Of a DNA stretch of 64,000 nucleotides, positions 1 through 8,034 are shown one piece after another (within the stretch, counting starts at the first letter, position 1; each line of letters starts with the position of its first letter). The notes below the pieces were generated by a model. It ran no database searches and was not told the DNA's origin. It saw only the letters and a list, made by a program, of their open reading frames with translations. Position numbers and translations under genes: made by a program. The stretch is from Prado023 sp963700475 (lineage in GTDB: Bacteria; Actinomycetota; Actinomycetes; S36-B12; CAIYMF01): the NCBI GenBank assembly GCA_963700475.1, contig CAVOXR010000015.1, positions 620,001-684,000 of the forward strand. The letters run 5' to 3'.

Positions 1-573
1 GTTGCTGGGACGTGGGCCGTGGCAGCGGCGATCACCGGCGGCGATGTCTTCGTGCGCGGCGCGATCGGGAAGCACTTGGAGATGGCACTGGACAAGCTGG
101 CCTCGGCGGGAGCGACCATCCACGTCGAGGACGACGGCTTCCGCGTCCGGATGGACGAGCGCCCGCGCGCAGTCGACATCGTCACCCTGCCCTACCCGGG
201 CTTCCCGACGGACCTCCAGCCGCAGTTCATCGCGTTGAACGCCATCGCAGACGGCACCTCGATGATCACCGAGAACCTGTTCGAGGCCCGCTTCCGATTC
301 GTCAACGAGATCGTCCGGCTCGGCGCGGACGTGCGCACCGATGGCCACCACGCCCTGGTCCGGGGCAAGGTGGGGCTGTCCGGCGCCCCGGTCGAGGCGG
401 CTGACATCCGCGCCGGCGCCGGGCTCGTCCTCGCCGGCCTGGCCGCCCAGGGGTACACCACGGTCTACGAGATCCACCACGTGGAGCGCGGGTACGCCGG
501 GTTCGTCCCCAACCTCGTCGGCATCGGCGCCAGGATCGAGCGCCTGGACATGCCCAGCCCGTTCGACGACTGA
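1..573 (+). CDS. murA: UDP-N-acetylglucosamine 1-carboxyvinyltransferase (MurA), 3' part
   Basis: The reading frame is open from base 1 and encodes the last 190 residues of MurA, the cytosolic enzyme that transfers enolpyruvate from PEP to UDP-GlcNAc in the first committed step of peptidoglycan synthesis. The visible part matches the C-terminal half of the EPSP-synthase-like fold: the segments TLPYPGFPTDLQPQF, TENLFEARF, ADIRAGAGLVLAGLAA and the terminal YEIHHVERGY are MurA landmarks. The catalytic Cys loop lies upstream of the window. An internal GTG at 19 is not a real start because homology continues through it. The gene ends with TGA and is followed by a 245-bp spacer holding a palindromic repeat and the hbd promoter. 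Confidence 0.95.
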   Translation, partial: VAGTWAVAAAITGGDVFVRGAIGKHLEMALDKLASAGATIHVEDDGFRVRMDERPRAVDIVTLPYPGFPTDLQPQFIALNAIADGTSMITENLFEARFRFVNEIVRLGADVRTDGHHALVRGKVGLSGAPVEAADIRAGAGLVLAGLAAQGYTTVYEIHHVERGYAGFVPNLVGIGARIERLDMPSPFDD

Positions 574-599
574 CCCTGCCTCGGACCCTGCTGCGCGTG

Positions 600-667
600 G
601 TCCGGATCTCGGAGCATCCGCGCTCGGGAATCCGGACCGGTGCGGGATTGGGCCGCGCGAAAGCGGA
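600..667 (+). repeat. Palindromic intergenic repeat, copy A
   Basis: Imperfect hairpin with arms at 600-615 (GTCCGGATCTCGGAGC) and 622-637 (GCTCGGGAATCCGGAC), followed 12 nt later by a conserved tail at 650-667 (GGGCCGCGCGAAAGCGGA). The same hairpin and tail recur at 13460-13528 and, inverted, at 52097-52165. It sits downstream of murA and could act as a terminator, but recurrence with a non-stem tail favours a dispersed repeat. Confidence 0.6.
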
Positions 668-755
668 CCGAGCGGAGGTGCGGGGCGCGGGGGGAGTGAG
701 CGACCGAGTGCGGCTGGATCCGCGGTGCGGTGGGCGATCCGCGGCGTGGCCCCCT

Positions 756-789
756 GAGGTTACCGAGCAGTAACCTCGGGCGATAGGAT
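756..789 (+). promoter_or_regulatory. hbd-ecm promoter with palindromic operator
   Basis: A perfect palindrome GAGGTTAC-N6-GTAACCTC lies at 756-777, followed by a -10 hexamer TAGGAT at 784-789. The palindrome covers the expected -35 position, as expected for a repressor site. The core GGTTACCGAGCAGTAACC is repeated with one change in the ccr promoter at 11392-11411. Its size suits a TetR- or GntR-type dimer, but the regulator is not identified in the window. Confidence 0.65.
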
Positions 790-818
790 CGGGTGAATTG
801 CCGTCCTGAGGAGGTCCT

Positions 819-1670
819 ATGTCCACTGTCATGGTCGTCGGAGCGGGGCTCATGGGCTCGGGCATCGCGCAGGTCAGCGCGATCGCCGGCCACGACGTGA
901 TCCTGCGCGACATCTCCCCCGAGGCTGTGGCCAAGGGGCGCGGCGCGATCGAGGCGTCGTTGGCGAAGTTCGCCGACAAGGGCGCGATCAGCGCGGAGGA
1001 CGCCGAGGCTGCGCTTGCCCGCATCAGCGGCACGACGGACCTGGACGGCGCCGCGCAGTCCGACATCATCGTGGAGGCGATCATCGAGGAGGTCGACCTC
1101 AAGGCGGCCCTGTTCGCCGACCTGGACCGGATGGCCCCGCAGGGCGCGATCCTGGCCACGAACACCTCAGCCATCCCGATCACCCGGATCGCCGCGGCCA
1201 CCCAGCGCCCCGAGGCGGTCGTCGGCACGCATTTCTTCTCCCCGGTCCCGATGATGAAGCTGTGCGAGCTGGTCCGGGGACTCAAGACCTCCGACGAGAC
1301 GCTGGCCGCGGCACGCACGTGGGCCGAGGGGATCGGCAAGACGTGCATCGTCGTGAACCGTGACGTGGCCGGGTTCGTCACCACCCGCATCATCACGGCT
1401 CTGGTCAACGAGGCGATCCGCCTGGTCGAGACCGGCGTGGCCACACCCGAGGACGTCGACATCGCCTGCAAGCTCGGCTTCGGCCACGCGATGGGCCCGC
1501 TGGCCACCGCCGACCTCACGGGGATCGACGTGATGCGTCGCGCCTCGATGTCGATCTACAACGAGACCGCGGAGAAGGCGTTCTACCCGCCGGAGCTGAT
1601 CACCCGGATGGCGATCGCCGGCGACCTCGGCCGCAAGTCCGGTCGCGGCTTCTACACCTACGGAGGCTGA
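819..1670 (+). CDS. hbd: 3-hydroxybutyryl-CoA dehydrogenase
   Basis: A 283-residue, normal-length, single-module 3-hydroxyacyl-CoA dehydrogenase. It interconverts acetoacetyl-CoA and 3-hydroxybutyryl-CoA with NAD(P)H. The N-terminal Rossmann motif GAGLMGSG is at residues 7-14; the catalytic His lies in GTHFFSPVPMMKL, and the C-terminal domain contains GFGHAMGPLATADLTG and ends RKSGRGFYTY as in the family. The ATG is well set by GAGGAGG at 808-814. The stop is only 2 nt before the ethylmalonyl-CoA mutase gene, so the two form an operon behind the operator at 756-777. With thiolase and Ccr nearby, the likely role is the acetyl-CoA to crotonyl-CoA branch of the ethylmalonyl-CoA pathway, although PHB or fatty-acid metabolism is possible. 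Confidence 0.93.
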   Translation: MSTVMVVGAGLMGSGIAQVSAIAGHDVILRDISPEAVAKGRGAIEASLAKFADKGAISAEDAEAALARISGTTDLDGAAQSDIIVEAIIEEVDLKAALFADLDRMAPQGAILATNTSAIPITRIAAATQRPEAVVGTHFFSPVPMMKLCELVRGLKTSDETLAAARTWAEGIGKTCIVVNRDVAGFVTTRIITALVNEAIRLVETGVATPEDVDIACKLGFGHAMGPLATADLTGIDVMRRASMSIYNETAEKAFYPPELITRMAIAGDLGRKSGRGFYTYGG

Positions 1671-1672
1671 TC

Positions 1673-3654
1673 ATGGCCAAGGACAAGCCCTGGATGATGC
1701 GCACGTACGCCGGGCACTCCTCGGCGACCGCGTCCAACGAGCTCTTCCGCCGCAACCTGGAGAAGGGCCAGACCGGGCTGTCGGTGGCCTTCGACCTGCC
1801 CGACCCAGACCGGCTACGACCCCGACGCGGAGCTGGCGCGCGGCGAGGTCGGCAAGGTGGGCGTGCCGATCAGCCACATCGGCGACATGCACAAGCTGCT
1901 CGACGGCATCCCGCTGGACCGCATGAACACGTCCATGACCATCAACGCCACCGCGATGTACCTGTTGGCGATGTACGTCGCCGTGGCCGAGGAGAACGGC
2001 ATCGAGCCGGCAGCGCTGTCGGGCACGACCCAGAACGACATCATCAAGGAGTACCTCTCGCGAGGCACCTACGTGTTCCCGCCCGCGCCGAGCCTGCGGC
2101 TGATCACCGACATGATCGCCTACACGGTCAACGAGATCCCGAAGTGGAACCCGATCAACATCTGCAGCTACCACCTGCAGGAGGCCGGCGCGACGCCAGT
2201 CCAGGAGATCGCCTACGCGATGGCGACGGCGATCGCCGTCCTCGACGCCGTCCGGGACTCGGGGCAGGTGCCCGCCGAGCGTTTCGGCGAGGTTGTCGGC
2301 CGGATCTCCTTCTTCGTCAACGCCGGTGTGCGGTTCGTCGAGGAGATGTGCAAGATGCGTGCGTTCGTGCAGCTCTGGGACGAGCTGACGCTCGAGCGCT
2401 ACGGCGTCACCGATCCCAAGCAACGGCGGTTCCGCTACGGCGTGCAGGTGAACTCCCTGGGCCTGACCGAGGCGCAGCCGGAGAACAACATCCAGCGGAT
2501 CGTGCTGGAGATGCTCGGCGTGACCCTGTCGAAGGACGCCCGCGCCCGAGCCATCCAGCTCCCGGCATGGAACGAGGCCCTCGGCCTCCCGCGGCCCTGG
2601 GACCAGCAGTGGTCCCTGCGGATGCAGCAGGTGCTGGCCTACGAGTCCGATCTGCTGGAGTACCCCGACCTCTTCGAGGGGTCCGTGGTCGTGGCGGACA
2701 AGACCGCGGCGCTTGTGGCCGGAGCGCGCGAGGAGCTCGAGCGCGTCCAGGCGATGGGCGGGGCTGTCGCAGCGGTGGAGAGCGGCTACATGAAGTCCGC
2801 CCTCGTGGGGGCGCATGCCGCCCGGCGGGGCCGCGTCGAGTCAGGCGAGGACGCGGTCATCGGCGTGAACATGTTCACCTCGACCGAGCCCAATCCCCTG
2901 CTGGCAGACCTCGACACCGCGATCCAGGTCATCGACCAGCACGTTGAGCGAGGCGGCCGCCGACGCCGTGCGCGAATGGCGGGCAGGGCGTGACGAGGCG
3001 CGCGCCACGGCTGCACGCGCCGTCCTGGCCGAGGCGGCGGCGGGCACCGGCAGCCTGATGCCCGCGTCCCTGGAGTGCGCCCGCGCGGGCGTGACGGTGG
3101 GGGAGTGGAGCCAGACCCTGCGGGAGGTGTTCGGCGAGTACCGGGCGCCCACGGGGGTGTCAGGGGTTTCCGGGTTCGTGGCCGGCAACGAGGCCCTCGC
3201 GGCGGTTCGCGAGGAGGTGCGGCGCACCGGCGAGCAGCTCGGCGGTGGGCACCTGCGCTTCCTCGTCGGCAAGCCTGGCCTGGACGGGCACTCCAACGGC
3301 GCCGAGCAGATCGCCGTGCGTGCCCGCGACGCCGGCTTCGAAGTCGTCTACCAGGGCATCCGACTGACGTCGGCGCAGATCGTGGCGGCGGCGGTGGCGG
3401 AGGACGTGCACGTCGTGGGCCTGTCGATCCTGTCGGGCTCGCACATGGTCGCGGTTCCCGAGGTCCTGGCCGGGATGCGCGCGGCCGGAATGACCGACGT
3501 GCCCGTGGTGGTCGGCGGGATCATCCCGGACTCGGATGCTGCGGCGCTGCTCGAGCAGGGCGTGGCGGCGGTCTTCACGCCCAAGGACTACGACGCGACC
3601 GAGGTCATGGCACGGGTCGTCGCCGAGATCCGCAAGGCCAACGGGCTGGACTGA
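1673..3654 (+). pseudogene. ecm: Ethylmalonyl-CoA mutase (Ecm), two single-base frameshifts
   Basis: Adenosylcobalamin-dependent mutase converting (2R)-ethylmalonyl-CoA to (2S)-methylsuccinyl-CoA. The conceptual protein of about 660 residues has the Ecm layout: a catalytic TIM-barrel starting KDKPWMMRTYAGHSSA, with NTSMTINATA, QNDIIKEYLSRGTYVFPP and SLGLTEAQPENN, then a C-terminal B12-binding domain with FLVGKPGLDGHSNGAEQIA (DxHxxG His) and GLSILSGSH. It is broken twice. At about 1799-1802 an extra C turns CTGCCGACCCAGACC (LPTQT) out of frame; at 2944-2945 an extra T breaks the linker before AADAVREW. Both are in short homopolymers and codon usage is undisturbed on each side, so base-calling error is as likely as decay. 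The pieces are open at 1673-1800, 1857-2943 and 2944-3654. It is co-transcribed with hbd. Confidence 0.85.
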
Positions 3655-4084
3655 GGTCGAGGGCCGTCCGTTGCTGCCGTGTCCGGAGGGTGGTGCCTCG
3701 GCGCCGTGCACGTGAAATCGCTCTGTTCGGACGGGTCAGCAGGGCTCAGGCTGGCGGCGCACCTCAAACCGCTCGTCTGGCGCTGGTCCGGGTGATCGTA
3801 CGGACGGTTCGACGTGCGCGAGTGGATGTGGTGCTGGCGCACGCGGGTCTATCGGCCGCGTTCGTGTGCTCGGGTCTGGCTCCGGCTGGCCCGTCGCGGG
3901 AGCCGGACCCTGTGTCGAAGGTCCACAGATGTCCAGAGCCACACGACAGGTCGCGGCGCCGAAAGAGGGGCTCTCCCGGCTTCGGTGACGCCGGTACGAA
4001 CCAGCCCGCTGGACTGGGTGGAGCTTGTCCACAGATCCCGCCCAGCCACTTGGCTGCGACCGCGTACGGTACGAGATTGGCTAC
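3655..4084 (+). other. Intergenic stretch, no gene recognised
   Basis: About 430 bp without a convincing gene. It holds a motif at about 3794-3810 (GACGGTTCGACGTGCGC) that resembles sequences in the 5.1-5.3 kb and 21.4-21.6 kb spacers, and two copies of GTCCACAGAT (3921 and 4027). The second forms a DnaA-box-like TTGTCCACA at 4025-4033, which also supplies a spurious TTG start for the next gene. Confidence 0.4.
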
Positions 4085-5074
4085 GTGCGAACTCGAGATC
4101 CCTGGTCCCCTCCCGCCACCCCGTTCACAGCTTCCCACGTGTCTCCGCTCGGGATCACCGAGAAGCGGCTGGGGTCCGCCCTCGCCGCGGGCCAGATCAC
4201 CCGGCTGCGCCACGGGGTCTACGTTGCGGCGCATGCCGTCCCGGAGGATCCCGTGCAGCTGCACCTCCTGCGGGCGCTGGCCGAGCAGGTGGCCGCGCCG
4301 GGCCGAGTCGCCAGCCACGAGACCGCGGCCCTGGCGCTCGGACTGCCGCAGTACGACACGGATCGTGTGGCTGCCGGGCCCGTGCATCTCACCCGCCCGG
4401 CGTCGGCCTCAGACAGGAGCCGTACCTCCTCGGACCGCCGGATCCACCTTGGGTCGCTCCCCGTGCACCACGTGGTGACGCTTCCGTCGGGGCTGGTGGT
4501 GACGACACCCGCGAGGACTGCCCTCGACGTCGCTGCGGGAGTGCCTCTCCCGGTGGGCCTGATGATCGCCGACGCCGCGGCGCGCCAGTCCTTCGCTGAC
4601 CTCGCAGGGTCCCTTGACCGCCGGCAGTACGACAACGCGCGCCTCCGCGCAGCGTCCTTGGTGCCGTTGATGGAGGCGGTGGCGCACATCCGGGTGCCGG
4701 GGGCTTCGAGCCGGCTCCTGGACCTGCTCGCCCTGGTTGACGTCCGCCGGGAGTCCCCACTCGAGTCGTTCAGCAGCGGGCACATGCATCTGGCTGGCCT
4801 GCCGGTGCCACAGCTGCAGGCTCGTGTCCGAACGGCGGCGGGCAGCTACTACGTGGACTTCCGGTGGGAGAAGTACCGCGTCATCGGGGAGGCTGACGGC
4901 GAGGGCAAGTACCGAGATGCAGGGGAGTTCGTCCGTGAGAAGGAGCGGGAGGGGCACTTGCGCGACGCTGGGAACGACGTTGTGCGCTGGACGGGCCGCG
5001 AGATGTTCCGCACCCCGCACGTCGTCACGGAGCGGATCACGCGCGCGCTGGTAGCCCGTGGCTGGACACCCTGA
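4085..5074 (+). CDS. AbiEi-like N-terminal domain protein with DUF559-type nuclease-like C-terminus
   Basis: A protein of about 329 residues. The N-terminal third (PFTASHVSPLGITEKRL, then QITRLRHGVYVAA) looks like the winged-helix domain shared by AbiEi-type antitoxins and related actinobacterial proteins. The C-terminus (YYVDFRWEKYRVIGEADGEG, then KEREGHLRDAGNDVVRWT) resembles the DUF559/Vsr-like PD-(D/E)XK fold, with candidate acidic residues in VDF and EADGEGKY. No partner nucleotidyltransferase toxin (AbiEii) is adjacent, so it is an orphan here. The start is uncertain: GTG 4085 keeps the family N-terminus; GTG 4139 is shorter, and TTG 4025 falls in a DnaA-box-like repeat. No strong ribosome site is visible. 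Function in defence or regulation is inferred only from domain resemblance. Confidence 0.6.
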   Translation: MRTRDPWSPPATPFTASHVSPLGITEKRLGSALAAGQITRLRHGVYVAAHAVPEDPVQLHLLRALAEQVAAPGRVASHETAALALGLPQYDTDRVAAGPVHLTRPASASDRSRTSSDRRIHLGSLPVHHVVTLPSGLVVTTPARTALDVAAGVPLPVGLMIADAAARQSFADLAGSLDRRQYDNARLRAASLVPLMEAVAHIRVPGASSRLLDLLALVDVRRESPLESFSSGHMHLAGLPVPQLQARVRTAAGSYYVDFRWEKYRVIGEADGEGKYRDAGEFVREKEREGHLRDAGNDVVRWTGREMFRTPHVVTERITRALVARGWTP

Positions 5075-5144
5075 CATCTGCAGCGCCGCGCCGGTTGCCG
5101 TCGCCTCCGGACTTTGACGACACGCACGACCGCGTCGTTGGTCG

Positions 5145-5307
5145 CGCGTACGAAACCGTCCTTCACAGCGTGATGCGAGCCGGCGCGGACCTCGACGCAC
5201 TCGGAACCGCCGCATTGAGCGCCGTGCAGGCGGGCTCTGGGGCGGTTCTGTGTGCGTCCCGCTGCTCGGTGGGGTTGACCCGTGCCATACGGACGGTTTC
5301 GTGTGCG
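5145..5307. repeat. Intergenic segment bounded by imperfect inverted repeats
   Basis: The 316-bp gap between 5075 and 5390 has no gene. It contains inverted arms CGCGTACGAAACCGTCC (5145-5161) and GGACGGTTTCGTGTGCG (5291-5307), 15 of 17 matching. The right arm extends into GGTTTCGTGTGCGTCGG, which recurs exactly near 21565-21581. A weaker third copy (GGTTCTGTGTGCGTC) lies just upstream at about 5244. No transposase is present. Confidence 0.4.
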
Positions 5308-5390
5308 TCGGGCCTCAGGCTCCTGATCGGGGCCAACCGGAGTGTGAATCCGCGACCCCGGGCCCGTCCTGCCGCCCAGCTGCCGTTGGA

Positions 5391-6065
5391 TCAGAACAGG
5401 CGGGAGTCCGGGTCGTCGACCCCGCGCAGGGCGTCGTAGTCGACGACGACGCAGCGGATGCCGCGGTCCTCAGCCAGGGTGCGTGCCTGCGGCTTGATCT
5501 CCTGGGCGGCGAACACCCCGGCGACCGGCGCCAGCAGCGGGTCACGGTTCATGAGCTCGAGGTAGCGGGTCAGCTGCTCGACGCCGTCGATGTCGCCCCG
5601 GCGCTTGACCTCCACGGCCACAGCGGCGCCGGCATCGTCGCGGAAGAGGATGTCCACGGGGCCGATCGCTGTGGGGTGCTCGCGGCGAACGAGCTCCCAA
5701 CCCGCGCCGAACACTGCAGGCTGGTCGGCCAGGAGGGCCTGCAGGTGCGCCTCGACCCCATCCTTGACCAGACCGGGATCGACACCGAGCTCGTGACGTG
5801 AGTCGTGGTGCACCGCGCTGATCGTGATGATCAGGTTCTCCCCGGCCTTGTTCGAGACAGTCCAGATGCCTGCTCCGACATCATCGACGTCCTCGCGCAC
5901 CGTGCAGGGCGGACTCATCCAGTTCAACGGCTTGTAGGCGCGGTCGTCGGCGTGAACCGAGACCGAGCCGTCGGCCTTCGTCAGGATCAGTCTCGTGGCC
6001 ATCGGCAGATGGGCCGACAGCCTGCCGACGTAGTCCACCGAGCAGTCGGCCACCACCAGTCGCAT
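5391..6065 (-). CDS. nucS: Endonuclease NucS (EndoMS), mismatch-specific
   Basis: A 224-residue NucS/EndoMS, the RecB-like endonuclease that starts the MutS/MutL-independent mismatch repair of actinobacteria by cutting both strands at mismatches. The protein starts MRLVVADCSVDYVGRLSAHL. The N-terminal beta-rich DNA-binding and dimerisation half carries WMSPPCTVRED and WTVSNKAGENL; the catalytic half has PVDILFRD and the E-x-K motif in VAVEVKRRGD, followed by QLTRYLELM. The start is supported by a -10 hexamer TACCCT 6 nt before the ATG, implying a leaderless transcript. Length and motifs are those of a functional enzyme. The C-terminus lacks an obvious clamp-binding extension beyond DDPDSRLF, which itself may be the beta-clamp peptide. 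Confidence 0.93.
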   Translation of the reverse strand: MRLVVADCSVDYVGRLSAHLPMATRLILTKADGSVSVHADDRAYKPLNWMSPPCTVREDVDDVGAGIWTVSNKAGENLIITISAVHHDSRHELGVDPGLVKDGVEAHLQALLADQPAVFGAGWELVRREHPTAIGPVDILFRDDAGAAVAVEVKRRGDIDGVEQLTRYLELMNRDPLLAPVAGVFAAQEIKPQARTLAEDRGIRCVVVDYDALRGVDDPDSRLF

Positions 6066-6077
6066 CCACACAGGGTA
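6066..6077 (-). promoter_or_regulatory. nucS leaderless promoter (-10)
   Basis: On the minus strand TACCCT (forward 6072-6077) lies 6 nt upstream of the nucS ATG, so transcription should begin at or next to the start codon. No Shine-Dalgarno sequence is present. Confidence 0.55.
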
Positions 6078-6194
6078 CCTGCGGGTGCACCGGCCGGGGG
6101 TCGCTGACCGGCCCTGATGTGGCTGGTGCAAGACTGGACGGCGGAGTGGATCCAGCCACGCCGTGGGCATTTCGGGCGTTTCAGGAGGATGGAC

Positions 6195-7970
6195 ATGGGC
6201 CAGATCAGCAAGGTGGGCGTTGTCGGACTGGGCACCATGGGCGCCGGAGTCGTGGAGGTCCTGGCCCGTGCGGGCGTCGACGTGATCGGCGTCGAGGTCG
6301 GCCAGGATGCGCTTGCCCGCGGACGCGCCTCGGTCGAGAAGTCCACTGCCCGCGCCGTCGAGCGGGGCAAGCTGACTGACGAGGAGCGCGCCGCCCTTCT
6401 GGGTCGCATCCGGTTCACCACGGACATCTCCGAGCTCGCCGATCGTGAGCTCGCGATCGAGGCCGTGACCGAGGATCTCGAGGTCAAGGGCGCTGTCGTG
6501 GCCGACCTCGACAAGGTCCTCGCGCCCGGCGTGATCATCGCCACGAACACCTCGAGCCTGTCGGTCACGCACATCTCCGTGGTCACCGGCCGACCCGACC
6601 GGGTGGTCGGGATGCACTTCTTCAACCCGGCCCCGGTGCAGGCGTTCATGGAGATCGTGCGCACCGTGGTGACCGCTCCTGACGTCGTCGACGAGGTCGT
6701 CGAGTTCGCCGTGTCCCTGGGCAAGGAGCCCGTGGTCGTCGGAGACCGCGCGGGGTTCATCGCCAACGCCCTGCTGTTCGGCTACCTGAACCATGCGGCC
6801 ACCATGTACGAGGCGCGCTACGCCTCGCGCGAGGACATCGACGCCGCGATGCGCCTGGGCTGCGGCTACCCGATGGGCCCGCTGGCGCTGCTGGACCTGA
6901 TCGGCCTGGACACCGCGTACAAGATCCTCGACACCATGTACAAGGAGAGCCGCGACCGGCTCCACGCCCCGGCGCCGATCATCAAGCAGATGGTCACCGC
7001 GGGGATGAAGGGCCGGAAGTCCGGCCAGGGCTTCTACACCTACGAGGCCCCGGGGTCGTCGACTGTCGTTGCCGATGGGTTGACACCCGCGGCCGGTGGG
7101 GCGTTCGGCGCGGGGCGGACCATCGAGAAGGTGGGCGTCGTCGGATCGGGGACGATGGCCACGGGCATCATCGAGGTCTTCATCAAGTCCGGCTACGAGA
7201 CCGTCTACGTGGCGCGCTCGCCGGAGAAGATCGCCGCGGTGCGCGCCGCGCTCGAGCGCTCCCTGACCAAGGGCGTGCAGCGCGGGAAGCTGACCGAGGA
7301 GGCCATGGCTGAGGCCCTGGCCCGCGTGTCCGGGACCAGCGTGCTCGATGACCTCGCGGACGTGGACCTGGTGGTCGAGGCGGTCGTCGAGGAGATCGGG
7401 GTCAAGACCGCCCTGTTCGCCAACCTCGATGAGATCTGCAAGCCCGGGGCGGTTCTGGCCACCACCACCTCGAGCCTTCCCGTCGTCGAGATGGCCGCAG
7501 TCACGAGCCGTCCGGCGGATGTCGTCGGCATGCACTTCTTCAACCCGGCCGCGATCATGCGCCTGGTCGAGATCGTCGCGCACGTATCGACGGCGCCGGA
7601 TGTCATCGCGACCGCCGCAGAGGTGTGCAAGAAGACCGGCAAGCACGCTGTGCACTGTGGTGACCGCGCCGGCTTCATCGTCAACGCGCTGCTGTTCCCG
7701 TACCTGAACGACGCGGTGCGGATGCTCGAGGCGCACTACGCCACCGCCGACGAGATCGACGTGGCGATGAAGAAGGGCTGCGGGCTGCCGATGGGCCCGT
7801 TCGAGCTCCTCGACGTGGTCGGCAACGACGTCTCGTTGGCCATCCAGCAGACGCTCTACCGCGAGTTCCGTGAGCCGGGGTTCGCGCCCGCGCCGATGCT
7901 GGAGCACCTGGTGACCGCCGGGTACCTCGGCCGCAAGACGGGTCGCGGGTTCCGCTCGTACGCGAAGTAG
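6195..7970 (+). CDS. Tandem-fusion 3-hydroxyacyl-CoA dehydrogenase
   Basis: A 591-residue protein made of two complete 3-hydroxyacyl-CoA dehydrogenase modules. Module 1 (about 4-290) has the Rossmann motif GLGTMGAG, the His motif GMHFFNPAPVQAF and ends RKSGQGFYTY; a 30-residue Gly/Ala linker follows. Module 2 (about 313-591) has GSGTMATG, GMHFFNPAAIMRL and ends RKTGRGFRSY. In module 2 the third glycine of GxGxxG is Ala, so its cofactor binding may be altered. ATG 6195 is preferred because AGGAGG at 6183-6188 is well spaced for it and abuts ATG 6189. It probably oxidises or reduces 3-hydroxyacyl-CoAs and may back up Hbd. Similar double-module proteins are known in actinobacteria. Confidence 0.85.
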   Translation: MGQISKVGVVGLGTMGAGVVEVLARAGVDVIGVEVGQDALARGRASVEKSTARAVERGKLTDEERAALLGRIRFTTDISELADRELAIEAVTEDLEVKGAVVADLDKVLAPGVIIATNTSSLSVTHISVVTGRPDRVVGMHFFNPAPVQAFMEIVRTVVTAPDVVDEVVEFAVSLGKEPVVVGDRAGFIANALLFGYLNHAATMYEARYASREDIDAAMRLGCGYPMGPLALLDLIGLDTAYKILDTMYKESRDRLHAPAPIIKQMVTAGMKGRKSGQGFYTYEAPGSSTVVADGLTPAAGGAFGAGRTIEKVGVVGSGTMATGIIEVFIKSGYETVYVARSPEKIAAVRAALERSLTKGVQRGKLTEEAMAEALARVSGTSVLDDLADVDLVVEAVVEEIGVKTALFANLDEICKPGAVLATTTSSLPVVEMAAVTSRPADVVGMHFFNPAAIMRLVEIVAHVSTAPDVIATAAEVCKKTGKHAVHCGDRAGFIVNALLFPYLNDAVRMLEAHYATADEIDVAMKKGCGLPMGPFELLDVVGNDVSLAIQQTLYREFREPGFAPAPMLEHLVTAGYLGRKTGRGFRSYAK

Positions 7971-7986
7971 GTGCGCGACTGGACGT

Positions 7987-8018
7987 GGGTGCCCCGGCGG
8001 TGATCGGTCGGGGCACCC
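7987..8018. terminator. Bidirectional terminator hairpin
   Basis: Perfect 10-bp inverted repeat GGGTGCCCCG (7987-7996) and CGGGGCACCC (8009-8018) between two convergent genes. There is no U-tract, as is common in GC-rich actinobacteria. Confidence 0.7.
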
Positions 8019-8034
8019 AGGCTTGGGGCGTCTT

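Noticed and set aside
3921..4033. DnaA-box-like TTGTCCACA (4025-4033) and a partial copy (3921) as an origin or DnaA cluster
   Set aside because: Only one full box and no dnaA, dnaN or AT-rich stretch nearby; a chance occurrence or isolated box is more likely.
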